Shown: positions 36,100 through 49,210, counted from the stretch's first letter. The stretch: DNA of 64,000 nt from Agapanthus africanus (GCA_030015575.1 CM057347.1:407930248-407994247); one strand, 5' to 3'. Program-made: numbers and translations. The notes: generated from the letters alone by a model not told the origin.

Positions 36100-36300
36100 T
36101 AAACCGTGCGCGCGGTGGAGGAGATGGTAGAAATTGGTGGGCGACGACGATCGGCGAAGGTGGCGACGAGGCGTGGGAAGTCGACGAAGGTGTGGGAACG
36201 ACCGACGAAGCTGGCGACGAGGCGCGAGCGCGGTGGCGACGAGGAGCGGGAACAGGCGATGAGAGGCGCGGGAGTGAGAGAGAGAAATTTTGGGAACGAT
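36100..36300. other. GC-rich GGCGACGA-repeat stretch
   Basis: Purine-rich, with several GGCGACGAGG and CGACGAAG copies. A 66-codon frame here is Arg/Glu-rich with no recognisable domain and is more likely a repeat artefact than a gene. Confidence 0.5.
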
Positions 36301-36337
36301 GAATAATTTTTCTGTGCTTTTTTTATTAATAGCCTAT

Positions 36338-36494
36338 TTAGATGCCCCTACAGACATAACCGTAGGTACACGGCTTGCGGCTCCGTAGGGCCAAACAAAA
36401 AATTAGAATGTAAGGCACCGTAGGGACAACGAGTTGTCCCTACGGATAAATCTGTAGGGGCAAGAAATATTTGCCCCTACGGATTTCTGAGTCC
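36338..36494. repeat. CACTA right subterminal repeat array
   Basis: Copies of the same CCCCTACGGAT / ATCCGTAGGGGC motif as in the left array, but a shorter stretch. Confidence 0.85.
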
Positions 36495-36522
36495 GTAGGG
36501 GCAACCCCATATTGTAGTAGTG
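36495..36522 (-). repeat. CACTA right terminal inverted repeat
   Basis: The reverse complement starts CACTACTACAA and then GGGGTTGCCCCTAC, matching the left end. It is followed by target copy ATA (36523-36525), after which copia B resumes. Confidence 0.95.
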
Positions 36523-36525
36523 ATA

Positions 36526-39362
36526 AAGTGAGATATACATTTTGAAAATTGTGTTATAAACATTTGCCTTTATCAGTTGAGGATAAGATAAGGTGCATTG
36601 AATAATAGTGTAAGACATTCTTAACCAAGATACAGTTTTCAACTTACAATACATAGAATTTGAGTTAGTATATTTTTGGGACTTATACATGAAAATGTAT
36701 GTTATCCAGTGTCTTTCGGGACAAGGGGTTGGTACTCTTACTTCATTCAGGCATACCTATGAGTTCTCTGATTTTAGACACGCATTCGTTGTAATGCAAG
36801 GTCCAAAGATTTTGAGATGTTTATAGGTATAACAATAAAGTAGAGAACCATATGTTGGAAGTATCAGAATTCTTTGAAGTGATCGAAGATGTAGATGCTT
36901 ATGCTAAGTATTCCTTCAAAGTAATATTAAGAACTTTATTCTCTCGCTGGTTACTCATCAGTGGTGCGCTCCTTGATGAGTAATGTTGTATTGGAATTTT
37001 TCCATTATGTGATATACACTGGAAACAGCTGCATAACATTTGAATCTGGTTCCTTCAAAATTAGTGCCTTAGTTCTATATGGACATAGAATGGTTACATA
37101 TCTTGAGATTGTTAAGATATGGAGTTATCCAGTTTTTGTTTAAAAGCGGAATTCGGACAAACTCAAGGCATGATTCAGTAATGGCGGTCTGTGGATTATC
37201 TTGAGATTCGCTAGGATTTTGTTTCTACCATTTTCAAGATCAATAGTTACATTGTTCTTGACTCGCCGCCTTTTTATAAAAGGAATCTTTTTGCAAAAGA
37301 AACTAATGGGAGTATGGTAGATTTGGATGTGATTATAGAACCACAAACGGTTACTGAAAATTTAGTAGAATCTAAGGATTCAATTGGAATTGACAAACCA
37401 TTAGCCACTCCACAGATTTTAGTAGGCGACCTCAGACATTCAGAGATACTTTGGTTTTCTCGTAGACGGTACAGGAAAGTCAGCATCATAGTGATGATGG
37501 CCCTACTAGTTATCAGCAGGTCATGGGAAGTGGTAACTTCCAGATGACCATATGCTTATATCTAGGATGGGCTCCATGCACTTCAGCAAATTATGGATTT
37601 TGGACTTTGCTGGGTGCTCCTGAAGGGGTAAAATCCATTAGGAGCAAGTAGATCTTTCGAGATTTGTGCAGGTGAAAAGGTGTTAACTTAATAAGGCTGG
37701 ACATGTTGTAAAGAGTTTTCATCAAATACCCGTTATGGATTGTGATGAGATTTTTACTTCAATGTCTATGCTAAAGTCTATACAGATATAATTTGACACT
37801 GTTGTTTCCCCTACTTGTTATCAGCGGGTCATAGGAAGTGGTAAGTTCTAGGTGACCAGATATTCATATCCAAGACGGACTCCACGCACTTCAGCAAATC
37901 ATGAATTTTAGATTTTGCTGGGTGCTCCTGAAGGGGTAAAACCCATTAGGAGAAAATAGATCTTTTGAAATCTATGCAAATGGAAAGGTACTAACTTAAT
38001 AAGGCTAGACTTTTTGTAAAGAGTTTTCATCAAATACCCGTCGTAGATTGTGATGAGACTTTTAGTTCAGTGTCTACGCTGAATTACATATGGATACGAC
38101 TTGGTGCTGATACTGTTCTTGACTATGATATCTGGAAAGTTGATGATTATAACGTCTTTCCAAATGGAAATTTGGAAGTGTACGTGTATATGATTCTGTT
38201 AGAGGGTTATCGTAGTCAGTGGGAACAGCGGAAGGTGTGCAAGTTGCTTATATCTATTCGTAGACTAAAGCATGGATAACGGAGACGGATCATCTGTTTT
38301 GATGTGACAGTCAACGTGATTGACTTCATCAAAACAATAAATGAACCTAGTAAGAAGGTTGTAGGGAGTAATGTCCGGGGATTTAGATGACATACTCAAA
38401 TAAGGAGTAATGTCGTGGGATTTAGATGACATACTCAAATAGGGAGTGATGTTCCTATACTACAATCGGTCAAACTTTGGTTGTCACATAGTGTTTTCCC
38501 TATGTTGGATATGGATAGTATATTAAGAATTCTGGTGACTAGATCTATGGTTTTAGATCTAGATTTGGGAAGTGTTCCAATCCGGGTACTTAGGCAGCAT
38601 TCTAAAAGAATTTTAGAATGGACGACTCCTGGCATGGTGGTGTACCCGCAGGTGATGGAGTCACCATCTCTAAAAGGGATGTCTACTAGACTGATGTAGA
38701 GAGGGGCTAGAATGAATGACATATCATTTGCTTAGGCAATTGAGTCAATCATGCAATGTCTTGTACAGCACCAGATATTGCTTATAAACTTGCTGTAGCA
38801 AGCAGATATTAATCCAATCCTGGAGATACATTGGGAAGTAGTAAAGAACTTAAGAGGATATTCTTGGTATAAGATAACGGCAGCCTTCTGAGGGAGGCGG
38901 TTATCGGTTCAGGCTTCCAAGGTGACCTGGATGACAGAGATGCTATCAGAGTTGTAAGTTTAGTCTCTTCGGAGGATCAGTATATTAAATAGTGTTCCAA
39001 TAAGGATAATGAGGTAATCATGGTGCAGGATGCTGGTTATGACTCAACAGAGAATACATCCCGAGGAGTTTGTTGGATAGGAGTTGTTCGTTGATGAACT
39101 TGGTCCCATCAAGTATCCAGACAAATTCTTGAAGTAGGGTATCGCTCAGTTTGGGAGATTGCTGATCTCCACAAAGTTGAGATATAGAGAGATGAAGTTG
39201 GAACATTGTAGTGGATCCACTCACTGAGGCTATTTCTCGAACGTAATGAGTTTCACAAACATAGTTTGTGAAACTTATTGGTGGAGAAGTTGGGTATTCG
39301 GTATCACACAAGCTGTGGGTACACGATACCGCAATAATTGGTCTTAAGTGCAAGTGGGAGAT
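36526..39362 (+). pseudogene. Right part of copia B gag-pol-derived interior
   Basis: It follows copia A from about 8310 to 10380 in order, and scattered blocks match IN, RT and RNase H regions of copia D (for example ACTGGAAACAGCTGCATA near 37018). No frame of useful length is present. Its middle is duplicated in tandem (37501-38115). Confidence 0.65.
37501..38115. repeat. 307-bp tandem duplication inside copia B
   Basis: 37501-37807 and 37808-38115 are two diverged copies, each starting CCCTACT(A/T)GTTATCAGC. Copia A has only one copy of this segment. Confidence 0.8.
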
Positions 39363-40923
39363 TGTTGGATATAGTGCCCTCAAGGCAATTATTGTGATTT
39401 CAAGTGGGCAATTATGATAATTGAGTGAGGACTTATACGGGTAAAACAGTCTTACTCGAAATGATAGTATGCTATCTGGTTTATCTTCATCATTGATAAA
39501 TCCCATAGAATTCTTGCTTGACGACCAGCATTATGATGGCGATCATATACGTGGGAGCTGGGTTGTCCATAAGCACATCCTTAAAGGTCCCTAGTCGTTG
39601 GAGTATCCAGATTGGGCATCGATATTTCGGAGTAAACTAGAGTATACGTTTCGAGAGCCCGATGAGGGACGGTGGACGGTCTCACAAGCCACTAGTGTTG
39701 TGTCACCGAAGATAGTATACAGGTGCTCACTAGAGGTGAGTACACGGGATGGACTCACCGAGAACTTCTAGATGGTATTATATCTATCGTCAGATGGAAG
39801 TTCTCATGTGGCATGAGTACAAGTTAGTCCTTTGACCTGAGATCGTCATTTGTCTTGTGTGAGTTCTCACTGTACTTTGATTACTACCCTACCACAGCTC
39901 AAAGGAGTCATGCAAACATGTTTTAGTTGGGTACAGTCCCGAGTTACATTGAGGTAGTGGTCAATTGTCAGGGATTCGTCTCTTCTGGTATTAGGAGTCG
40001 ATGTCGCGCTGTGTTCAGTCGGCGATCACTGGAAATCCGTGGCCACGGGGGATGATATTTACTGATGGTTGATCAGTAGTATCTGTGTTGGTGATGAGCT
40101 CGACTCGGAAATGACTTATCGGGTTAGTAGGGGTCTGACGTTATCCACCCCCTAGACCCGATATGCGATACTCTTTGACGAAGAGACCGGACTGTATGAA
40201 GATTGTCACATTCAGGCTCAGTAGGGTAAGGAAGTACTTGATTGTCAACCCCCCTTTCGGAAAGTACTTGGGTAGCCATTACGTACAGCTTGTGTAGCTG
40301 ACGTGCTTGTGGTTAAACCCACTGCCAGCGTATTGCCGAGTCTTTAGAGTTCCACACAGAGGGTTTTCCCGGTTCAGGCGACAGATGTAGGATCCATACG
40401 TTGGTACGTGCAGGGGTCCGATTAATTACGTGTACGGGATATACGGACATTGATCGGGCGGTTGATAATACTGGCCGGCTTAGGATTAAGACGGATTATT
40501 AAATCAGGTTTTGATTTAATAATTTTATATGTATTTTGATACATATATTTTAGTATTATTGTTCACTATTCATTTTATCTCTTTGATGCTATCCGTATTT
40601 TTATACGGATACGCGTATATGTAGCGATACATATACCAGGTGAAGTATTTCGTATTTACATGGGAATACTTCTAGAAGATGGATACCTCATATTTGATTT
40701 TCATTTGGGAAATCAAATAAGGAAATGAGGTGGAAAATGGGTTTTAAAGAAGCATGGTGATAAGGGATGGCTTGAATAGTGATGTGCAATTATTGATGCA
40801 CTATTGCTTCATGGTTGTAGTTTTTATTTCGTCATTCTCTTTTCATTTGTATGAGGATGATGATATTTTTCACCTTGAGAGTTCATGCTTCTTTCTCTCC
40901 TCTTCTCCTTCTTCTTCTCTTTT
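39363..40923 (+). repeat. 3' LTR of copia B, cut by copia C
   Basis: It starts TGTTGGATATAGTGCCC after CAAGTGGGAGAT and follows the 5' LTR to the TC-rich region, where copia C begins at 40924. About 350 bp of the LTR are missing from the window. Confidence 0.88.
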
Positions 40924-43068
40924 TGTGAAGGGTTGCGCTGCGCCGCCACTGGGTTTCGGGAGGTATCGACCATGCCGTTTTTAAAAAATTGGCGTGCTAA
41001 AGTACCCTAACCTAAAATCTTGACTAGAGAATTAGACGAAACTAGAATGTAAACATCTTTACACTAGGTGAACAAGAAATACAACCTTTATAGACCGGTC
41101 CTTCACTTCAATAGCTCCGTGTAGTAGTCCCTTCGTTCAAAGTAGTGAACTTCCGGACTCTAGAAAGGCTCTACAAGATGAAAGGAATAAGCTTGCTTGA
41201 AGTCTTCGAGGCCGAAGATGATCTACGTCAAGGAGAAACTAACTCAAGATACCTCTTCACTAATTGTGAAGTAAACAACCAAAACTAAATGGCTAATCTT
41301 GTATTGGTTAATGAAGTAGGAATTTTGCTAACTTTAGAATAATTTTTCTCACTAATTTTCTTCACCTCCCAAAAAGCTAGAGAGCTTGAGAAAGGAGATG
41401 AAGAAGAAGTAACCATGGAGTGAAAAAAGTAACCATGGGTGAGTTAATATCATATACTAACTCATGTAGAGACTAAACCATGGCTAATCATAATGGTTGA
41501 GTTAATAAATATCTTAAGTAAAACAAAATTAGTGGACTAAGTCAATGGTTCCACAAGCTTCAACCATTGGACTAATTTCCAACTAATTTTGATTTACTTA
41601 AATAAATAAAACCCTTCATTATGTTAAGGATGGTGTGAGTCTTATACACCCATGTAGCATGTAGCAACTAGCATGACACAATAATATATATCACATATAT
41701 ATTAAGTGCACACAAGTGAGAAAAAGAAATGCTTAAGTGAGCTAATATTAGTTAATGTAAATTAATATATCAAATATATAATTATACATTAAATTATTAA
41801 ATCAACACTTGATTTAATAATCCGGCAATATCACATATAACCGACTAATATCATATGTATCAACTTATCGAATCAACACTTGATTCGATAACCCGGCTAT
41901 ATCACATATAACCGACCGATATCACATATCACGAGAATAGAATACGGTATCACATACACGTATTAATCTCGGTCCCGCACATATCACATTTGTGCTCCTA
42001 CTTCGTTTCGCCTGAGCCAGGAAACCTCTGTGTAGGACTCTAAAGACTCGTCAATATGCCGGCAGTAGGTGATGATCATATCAAACACCCACAAGCCGTC
42101 AGCGGTACTAGCTGGACGTAACGGTTAACCGGGTATTGAGCGATCAGAAGATCAACAAGCAAGCCTGCTCATACTCCTGCGAATCCAATAAGTAACACTA
42201 TCGTACAGTCCGGTCTCATCGTCTGATATATCGCATATCTCAACCTAGGGGTGGTTAACGTCAGACCCCAATAGCCTGATAAGTCATGACGATGTGAAGC
42301 CCATAACGATTCGAGAAACTACTGATAACACTTACCAGTAAATCTCAGCAACCCTGGCCAGGGATTTCCTGTTATGGCCAATCGAGCATAGCGCAACATC
42401 AACCCCCAATACCGGGAGAGACGAAATCCCCTCCTATCACTCATTGCCACCATATGACACGGGACTGTACCCAAAAACCACCGTTTTGCAGGATTTCTTG
42501 AATGTGGTAAGGTGGAAATCAAAGCACAGTAGGAATCACATAAGACTCTATGACGATCTCGGATCGACAGACTAAACTGTACTAGTGTCACCAGAGAACT
42601 GCTATCTGATGATAGTTATAATACCATGTAGGAGTTCTCAGCGAGTCCGTTCAGTGTACCCAGTCTCCACTGAGCACCCGTATACCATCTCTGATATCAA
42701 ACACCAATGGATATGGGATCATCCATCGCCCATCATATGGGTCGAGACGCGTATACGCTAGTCTACTCTGGAATATCGATGCCCCGTATCGATACTCCCA
42801 TCACTAGGAACATTTGAAGGATGTACTTACCGACTACCTCTGCCCCACTAGTATGATCTGTATCATAATCCTGGTGGTCAAGTACTCATCCTAAGGGCTT
42901 TATCAACATGTAATAGAGAGACAATAAGTGTACATGTTAAGATAAAGAGCAACGAGATATCATACTATCATGTCGAGCAAGAAAGTCCTCCCTATATATG
43001 TCCAAGCATCCATTATAATATACATCACATGTATAATAATAGCCTCTAAGGCATACATATAACCAACA
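40924..43068 (-). repeat. 3' LTR of copia C, 2145 bp
   Basis: Read on the minus strand it starts TGTTGGTTATATGTATGCC after GTGCAAGTGGGAGAGAT and ends CCCTTCACA. Bases 40919-40923 (CTTTT) would be the target copy. Confidence 0.82.
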
Positions 43069-43089
43069 ATCTCTCCCACTTGCACTAAG

Positions 43090-46000
43090 ATCATTTGTTG
43101 TAGTATCTCATACTCAACACCCCATAAAAGTCTCTCTAGGGAAAGGCCTCTGTGAGTGGATCCATCATGTCATCCTTCGCGTCAACCCTCCTTACCTTGA
43201 TCCCTTAGAGATCAACCATCTCCCTGATCAGGTAATACTGTCCTCAGAATTTATCTGGATCGCTGATGGGACCGGCGTTCCTTGTCCAAAGCTACAACTC
43301 CATTGTTGTCACAACAATAGTTATCAGACGCTCAATGGTAGGAACTATGTTCATCTCATGAACAAGAAATATCCATACATCCACTTTGGTAGTATCGTTG
43401 GTAGCGATGTATTCATCCTTTATCGTCTAGTTTGCCATGATATCTAGCTTGGAACACTTCCAACATACCGTCCCTCCACTGAGGGTAAAGGCAAACCCCG
43501 AGGCTGACTTTTAGTCAACCTTATCACTCTTGGAGCTGGAATTGGTAAAGGACTCCTACTGGAGTTCACCGTTACCAAACCCCAAGAACATTTCTTTAGT
43601 GCTTCTCAAGTACTTAAGAATGTCATTCACACCTGTCCAGTGATTTTCCCAAGATCCGATTGATTCCTGATCACTACACCTAGTGATCCAGCTACATCTG
43701 TTCTGGTAGATAACATCTTATACATGATAGAGCCTTTTTCCGAAGCATAGGGTATCTCTTGTATGCGAGCTCTCTCCAAATCAGTTTCGGAAGATATCTT
43801 TTTGGAGAGAGTGATTGCTGAGTAAGTGGGCGAACCACCATGCTTAGAATCATCCATACTAAACCCTTTTAGTATGGTGTTAATATACCTGAATTTGGGA
43901 CACTCCCAACATCCACTTAGATCTATAGTGTCCTTAAGATGTAGTAGGTATTATCCAGATCTTCCATGGAGAATCCTCGTGCTAAGAGGAGCTTGACCGA
44001 GTGTAGCATAGGAAACCATTTTCTATCAAGAGTATGTCATCTACGTACAATACGTGGAAGACAACCTTACTCTCTACAACCTTCTTGTACATACATGGTT
44101 CATCTGCATTTTTTATGAAGTCAAACTCTTTGACTGCCACATCAAAACAGATGTTCCAACTCTGCGATGCATGCTTTAATCCTGATGGACTTAAGCATAG
44201 GCACTGGAGAAAAGGTTTCATCATAAACCACACCTGGTTATTGACGAAAACCTTTTACTACAAGTCTATCTTTGAAAGTCTCAACTTTTCCATTTACACC
44301 AGGAATTTTCTCAAGATCCATTTGCTCCCGATGGTTATACCCCTTCAGGTACAACATTCAAAGTCATACATTGTTGGTGTACATGGATTCCATCTCCGAT
44401 TGCATAGCATCTAACCATTTCACAGAGTCCCCACTCGTGATGGCCTGCCTGAACCTGGTTAGGTCATCATCTACCATGATGCAATCCTTGCTCTACCGTC
44501 ACCGAGGAAACCGTAGTATCTCTCAGGTGGATGAGGAACCCTACCAGATTCGCGGAGATGCTGAGATTTGTTGGGAACTATTGAATTCTTTGATTTTACC
44601 AAATCATCATCTGTTAGTTTTTCCAGCCGGAACTCCTTCCAGTTCTACATCATGACTACAAATTTCTTCCATAAGAAATTTCTTTTCCAAAACGGTGGCA
44701 TGCTGAGAAACAAAACACATTTTGCTCCTCAGTTTGGAAGAAGATATACCCTAGCGAATGTTTGAGCTATCCGACAAACTTACAGAACTGATCTTGCCTC
44801 GAGCTTATCCGGATTCTTCTTTTCAACATAGATCGGACAACCCCAAATCATAACTCTTTTAAGACAGGGTCTCTTCCCATACCATATCACATATGGAGTA
44901 GTAGGCATTGATTTGGTTGGAACCTCATTCAAAAGGTATGCATCTTCTCAAGTGCATAACACCAAAAGGAAACAGGCAACTCAGCAGTACTCATCATAGA
45001 GCGCACCATATCTCATAGGGCGCGATACCTCCGCCTCAATACACCAATATGCTATGGTGTATACGAAGGAGTAAGCTGAGAGAGAATCGCTATTCTCCTT
45101 TTAAATAACCCAGGAACTCTATGCCTAAGTATTCCACTCCTCGATCACATCGAAAGACTTAATACTTCTACCCGTCTGGTTTCTCAACTTCAAGCTTATA
45201 TTCGTTGAATTTCTCGAAAGTTTTAGACTTGTGTTCAAACAGGAACATATGTCCGAATCTTGAGAGATGATCAGCGAATATAATGAAGTACGAAGAACTA
45301 GCCCCGGTATTCGTAGACATAGGACTGTATACATCATCATGTATAAGTCCCAAGAGTTCAGCAACACTTTCTCCGTTTCCAATAAACGGAGTATTGGTCA
45401 TTTTACCTTTGAGACAATACTGGCAAGTATCATAAGATGAAAATTCGAACGGATTCAAATATTCATCCTTATGTAACTTAGCTAGTTGTGTCGCATTGAT
45501 ATGACCTAGCCTACAATGCCACAAGAAGAATTCATTCATTTTTGAATTACTCCTCTTGTGTGTGTTCTAGATACTTTGAACTGTGGTTTGATTTAGAATG
45601 TATATGCTATTATATAACGTGCCTGATCCAATCAACTCTTGATTAAGGAAAATGTTCGCAACATTATCCTGCAATAAAAAAATTATATCCTTCTTTAACT
45701 TAATAAAGAAACTGATATAATGTTGTATATCAGGTTCGGTATGTAATAACATTCGTTCAGAATCAATATATTTACCATTTACAAGATGATATTTACCAAC
45801 TGATTTGGCTGCAACAATTGCACCATTCTCTACGCTTAGAGACATATCACCCAATCCCAGTTCTCTACCTTTCTGTAGCCCATGCAACTCTTTCATATAT
45901 AGGATCCTGATCTGGTATCCATACCTAGGACGTAAAGGATACTGAGAAACAGTTCTTGGTAACGAACACACCCGAAGAATATGCATCAATATGCTTATTC

Positions 46001-46160
46001 CTCATTTGGGTTGCGTGGAAATCTGGATATTCCCCTATTTCATGCTTAGACTTATAACAGTTATAAGATAGAGCAGAACCAACGTTCCCCAGCTTAGTAT
46101 AATAAGCAGGTTCGGTCAATGCATTCATATCATTATCTTGATTAAGGCGTGACATGGTCG
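43090..46160 (-). pseudogene. Copia C gag-pol remnants
   Basis: Recognisable pieces on the minus strand: RT around SWNICFDVAVKEFDFIKN and LYVDDILLI (about 44.0-44.2 kb), GAG-pre-integrase around FLWHCRLGHINATQL (about 45.5 kb) and a gag/protease part near 45.6-46.2 kb. The order matches copia D. The region is very broken. Confidence 0.8.
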
Positions 46161-48411
46161 CTATCAGGAGAGAGAGAGAGATGAAAACACTCAGCGTATG
46201 CTCTTGCAAGATTAGATTGGTTATTATTTTATCTAATCAGGATGGCTCCCACTGTTTTTATCAAATCTTCCTTCAAACCCTAAAAGGTAAGACTAGCCGG
46301 GATTAATTACACCCTACAAGTTCACCAATCTTTCATCCAGACCAGTGTCAGTACTTTGAAGGAGGTTTTCCGTGCTCTCGCACGGACCTAATTAAAATAA
46401 ATATCATTTTCCCATAGGCGTAACCCCGTTAAAACCTTTCTAGACACCTACTTGATCGGCTAATTGTAATGTGCAAAACTCTCTCAGGTGTAACTCTTAC
46501 TCGCGGTGGGTATCGGGATCTAACTATCTCATAGAAGGTATGCAATCTTATTGCAAATTTCAACACTTGAAATTCCCGATAATATTTTGCCCCTCGCCTC
46601 CTATAACCTTGACAAAGGCCAACAACCATAGGATACTAGTCAAGTTCAACCCGTACATTTCATGATTGAATTAAACCCACCAGCATGACCCTTGATAAAA
46701 GCCAACAAGGTCGCACGACTACCCTAATCCAATCGCATCACATACTGCAGATAAGCACTAATAACCTACCGCACACTACGCCTTGGCTAAGGTCAACAAA
46801 CGTAGCACGAATACTAAATAATACTTATCTGAAATGACGGAGGGCTACGACAGGTTTTTAAGAAAATCTTTTGCGTAATGAACTTGATATCGTTGTAGAA
46901 AAGAGTGATTTGAAAAGGAGTGTTTTTAGGTTTTTACTAGTTTTGCTAAAGAGATCACTCCCGGTGAAGGGATCTCGGCTCAAGGGATCTCAGCTCTTTC
47001 CTCATCGAATGAGGTGCTGGATATTTCACAAATACCACTATGCAAAGCATGAACTGAAAAAGCAATAGAAAACAAAACTGAGTGGGTTGTAGCATCTGCC
47101 AGTTTCGCTAAAGAGGTCACTCCCGGTGAAGGGATCTCGGCTCTTTCCTTATCGAATAAGGTGCTAGATATTCTACAAGGAATTCCGCTATACAAAGCAA
47201 GAACTAGAGCTACCAGTTTTTAAAACAAGATTCTACAACATCTTTAGGTTTCTTTCTTTTCATTAATCTCATTAATGACGTCTCATCAATTATGCTTCCT
47301 AAGCATCACCGAAGAAACGAAAATATAACGTACGCTTATGCCATCCACATTGGCCGCAGTGTCCCGTTATGCACCGTTAGGTTACTTAACTAACGACATA
47401 GCGGCGCGGGACTAGCGTGGGTGTAAAACATAAGCAACGTTTATTATATATCATATATATAATAATCCATTCGTCTCAGAATATCAAGTGATCACATCAC
47501 AGAATATCAGCAACAGAAGAACACATATGAAATATTGGATATACTAGGAATTCCGTGTTTTAATTAAGCCAGAAAAAACACGAATTCCACGATCGTGATG
47601 AATAGCCAAACCCGCATCTCTAGACCCCTACGAGAGTGGCAAGCAACCCTACCAATTCTAGAGTTAGGAGACATGGTCTCGACTCCTCGATATGGTCTCC
47701 CACTGGACTCTAGAACCCGGTTACTTGCGCTCTCCTCCTTGGGTCTATCCTAATGCGGAAAAGTAAATAATATACATCAATGGTGACATCATCCTCAACC
47801 CGGAAGTGCCCCAATAAAAGAATATTACATACAAGTTTTTCATGAATGAAAATGAAAAACTCTCATCTCACACAAAACCCCGGGCTATTCAAACACGACG
47901 ATCCAATATAACATATCACAGCAACACATAACATCATGTCATCAATGTAAATAAATATGCGTATCCCAATTGTCGTGGACATATAACAACGAAACCGGCG
48001 ATACCCCACATATTACACTTACGGTCGCAGAAAAAAAGTGAAAAACTACAACAATTGGAATCCGCAACCACCTTACACATCATAAACCCAATGTATCACA
48101 TACTTTGGACTTCATGCCTAACCATATGAATTCCTTAAACATCGCATGCATAACAATTATAAACCCCGCATTTTAGTCTCGATATTGAAAACACTTTTCA
48201 ATAACCAATCGGGTAATTCAACAAGATTCCCGACATTCTGATCGAATGCTCGTCGGAAACTTTAGTAGACAGCCACACCCCCAATGCCGTCGACGAAGTG
48301 CACTTAGGAGGAACACCGCGGCCGCGAGCACTCGGGAGGATGCTTTTGGCAAAGGGTTCTCCTACAGTCATTTGGTCGGGGTTATGGGGCGTGGCTATCT
48401 AGTAAGGTTAT
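46161..48411 (-). other. Leader of copia C
   Basis: It shares with B and D the pyrimidine tract and AG/CGAC junction (at 46160/46161), three hairpin positions (about 46610-46624, 46691-46706, 46783-46797) and a block around ACTAGCGTGG at 47411. No gene is seen. The leader is cut by element E before its primer site. Confidence 0.65.
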
Positions 48412-48619
48412 TGTTTCCCCCAATTAGAACGAAACTCTATTTCTAAAACTGAAAAGTAAAGCACTGCTTCATAAAAGAGTCTGAACACCAAAGGCAATTT
48501 ATCCTCGCAAGAATCACATGCATTTAATAATAGCAAATTAAATCATGAGATGCACAAGCACAACAGAGAGCTAAAATAAAAAGAACACTTAACAGATAAT
48601 AAAATAATTAATTAAAACA

Positions 48620-48629
48620 TTTATTTATT
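48620..48629 (-). terminator. Poly(A) signal of the antisense gene
   Basis: AATAAATAAA on the minus strand, 8-17 bases past the stop codon of the antisense frame. Confidence 0.5.
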
Positions 48630-48636
48630 ATTACAT

Positions 48637-49161
48637 TTAAAAGAGATCACCAAATGTGGGATCGGAAAGACAAGGGTTCGCAAAAATAAAAAAGAGATTC
48701 CCCAGCTCCCTTTCTGCTTTCTCCACCACGTCAAAGCGGCGATCCTCCCGAGAAGAAGACATCCAACGATCGTCGCCACATTCCTTGGAAAAGGTGGCAA
48801 TGACAACCCGGCGAGCCCGTATCTGGCTCAGCAAGTGGAAAGAGCAGTCCCTCAGGGCTTTAGTGATCAAGAGTGCTTCGAAAAAGCTCTCGATCTTATC
48901 CTCGGCCACATCAAGCATTGCCGAGGACATCTCCGCCGGAGGAGGGGGAATGTCGGCGAGCACCAAGGCAAGGATCATCCAAAGCCAAATGGAATCCGGG
49001 GGAAGAAGAGACCCCACACGATTCGAAAGCTCGTACATTGCAACATCGCACTGCTCGTCCGAAAAAGAGGAGTCCACCAAGCGCGCAGCAAAACGGGGAA
49101 CGATGTCCCGGATCGGCACTTCCCACGGTTGTCGGCGGGCGTGAGGACGGTTACAAGCCAT
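48637..49161 (-). CDS. Antisense ORF inside the LTR of element E, 174 aa, unknown
   Basis: The frame begins at an ATG at 49161 (MACNRPHARRQPWEVPIRD) and runs to TAA at 48639-48637. I do not recognise the family. The product looks globular and mostly helical, with no signal peptide: an RD..PRFAARLVD start, a hydrophobic middle (SIWLWMILALVLADIPPPP) and charged helices at the end. The frame is also open upstream of this ATG, but the TATA-like box at 49212-49219 lies about 50 bp before the ATG, which favours this start. AATAAA follows the stop. Some Tat-lineage elements are known to carry an antisense ORF, usually between pol and the 3' LTR; here it lies within the LTR. Whether it is translated is not known. 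Confidence 0.5.
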   Translation of the reverse strand: MACNRPHARRQPWEVPIRDIVPRFAARLVDSSFSDEQCDVAMYELSNRVGSLLPPDSIWLWMILALVLADIPPPPAEMSSAMLDVAEDKIESFFEALLITKALRDCSFHLLSQIRARRVVIATFSKECGDDRWMSSSREDRRFDVVEKAERELGNLFFIFANPCLSDPTFGDLF

Positions 49162-49210
49162 GATCGAAGAAGTTCTCTGAAGGTGATAAAAGAAAAGGCT
49201 CGGCCTTGAG

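Larger units (their letters stand above)
18789..36522 (-). mobile_element. En/Spm (CACTA) DNA transposon, 17.7 kb, split by copia D
   Basis: The ends are near-identical inverted repeats of about 28 bp starting CACTACTACAA, flanked by the 3-bp duplication ATA (18786-18788 and 36523-36525). Both subterminal regions carry many copies of the short inverted motif GCCCCTACGGAT / ATCCGTAGGGGC. One minus-strand gene encodes a TNP2-type transposase with an En/Spm-type C-terminal part. Without the 10.2-kb copia D and its target copy the element would be about 7.6 kb. It sits inside copia B. Except for the D insertion its gene and ends look intact. Confidence 0.95.
13653..40923 (+). mobile_element. Copia copy B, non-coding, split by a CACTA element and cut by copia C
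   Basis: The 5' LTR (13653-15568) and the 3' LTR (from 39363) match and face the same way, with the internal region in two parts: 15569-18788 and 36526-39362. The CACTA element between them has a perfect 3-bp duplication, so the parts belong together. Over the first ~165 bp I count about 11 LTR differences (6-7%), so B is older than D. Its pol-derived interior has no usable frame and shares its reduced form with copia A, suggesting a non-autonomous line. The 3' LTR is interrupted at 40923/40924 by copia C, so the true end is outside the window. Confidence 0.85.
40924..48411 (-). mobile_element. Copia copy C, decayed, 5' LTR outside the window
   Basis: One LTR (40924-43068), a polypurine tract at 43069-43085, decayed pol and gag (43.1-46.2 kb) and a leader (46161-48411) are read on the minus strand. 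The leader ends where gypsy element E starts. It is clearly broken many times over. It inserted into the 3' LTR of copia B. Confidence 0.85.

Noticed and set aside
36106-36306. Arg/Glu-rich 66-codon frame
   Set aside because: Built from GGCGACGA-like repeats in a subterminal region; no domain or conserved start.
48656-49209. Plus-strand frames opposite the antisense ORF of element E
   Set aside because: They are mirror frames with Arg/Ser-rich, low-information products, no TATA box of their own and poor starts; the minus-strand frame has promoter and poly(A) signals.
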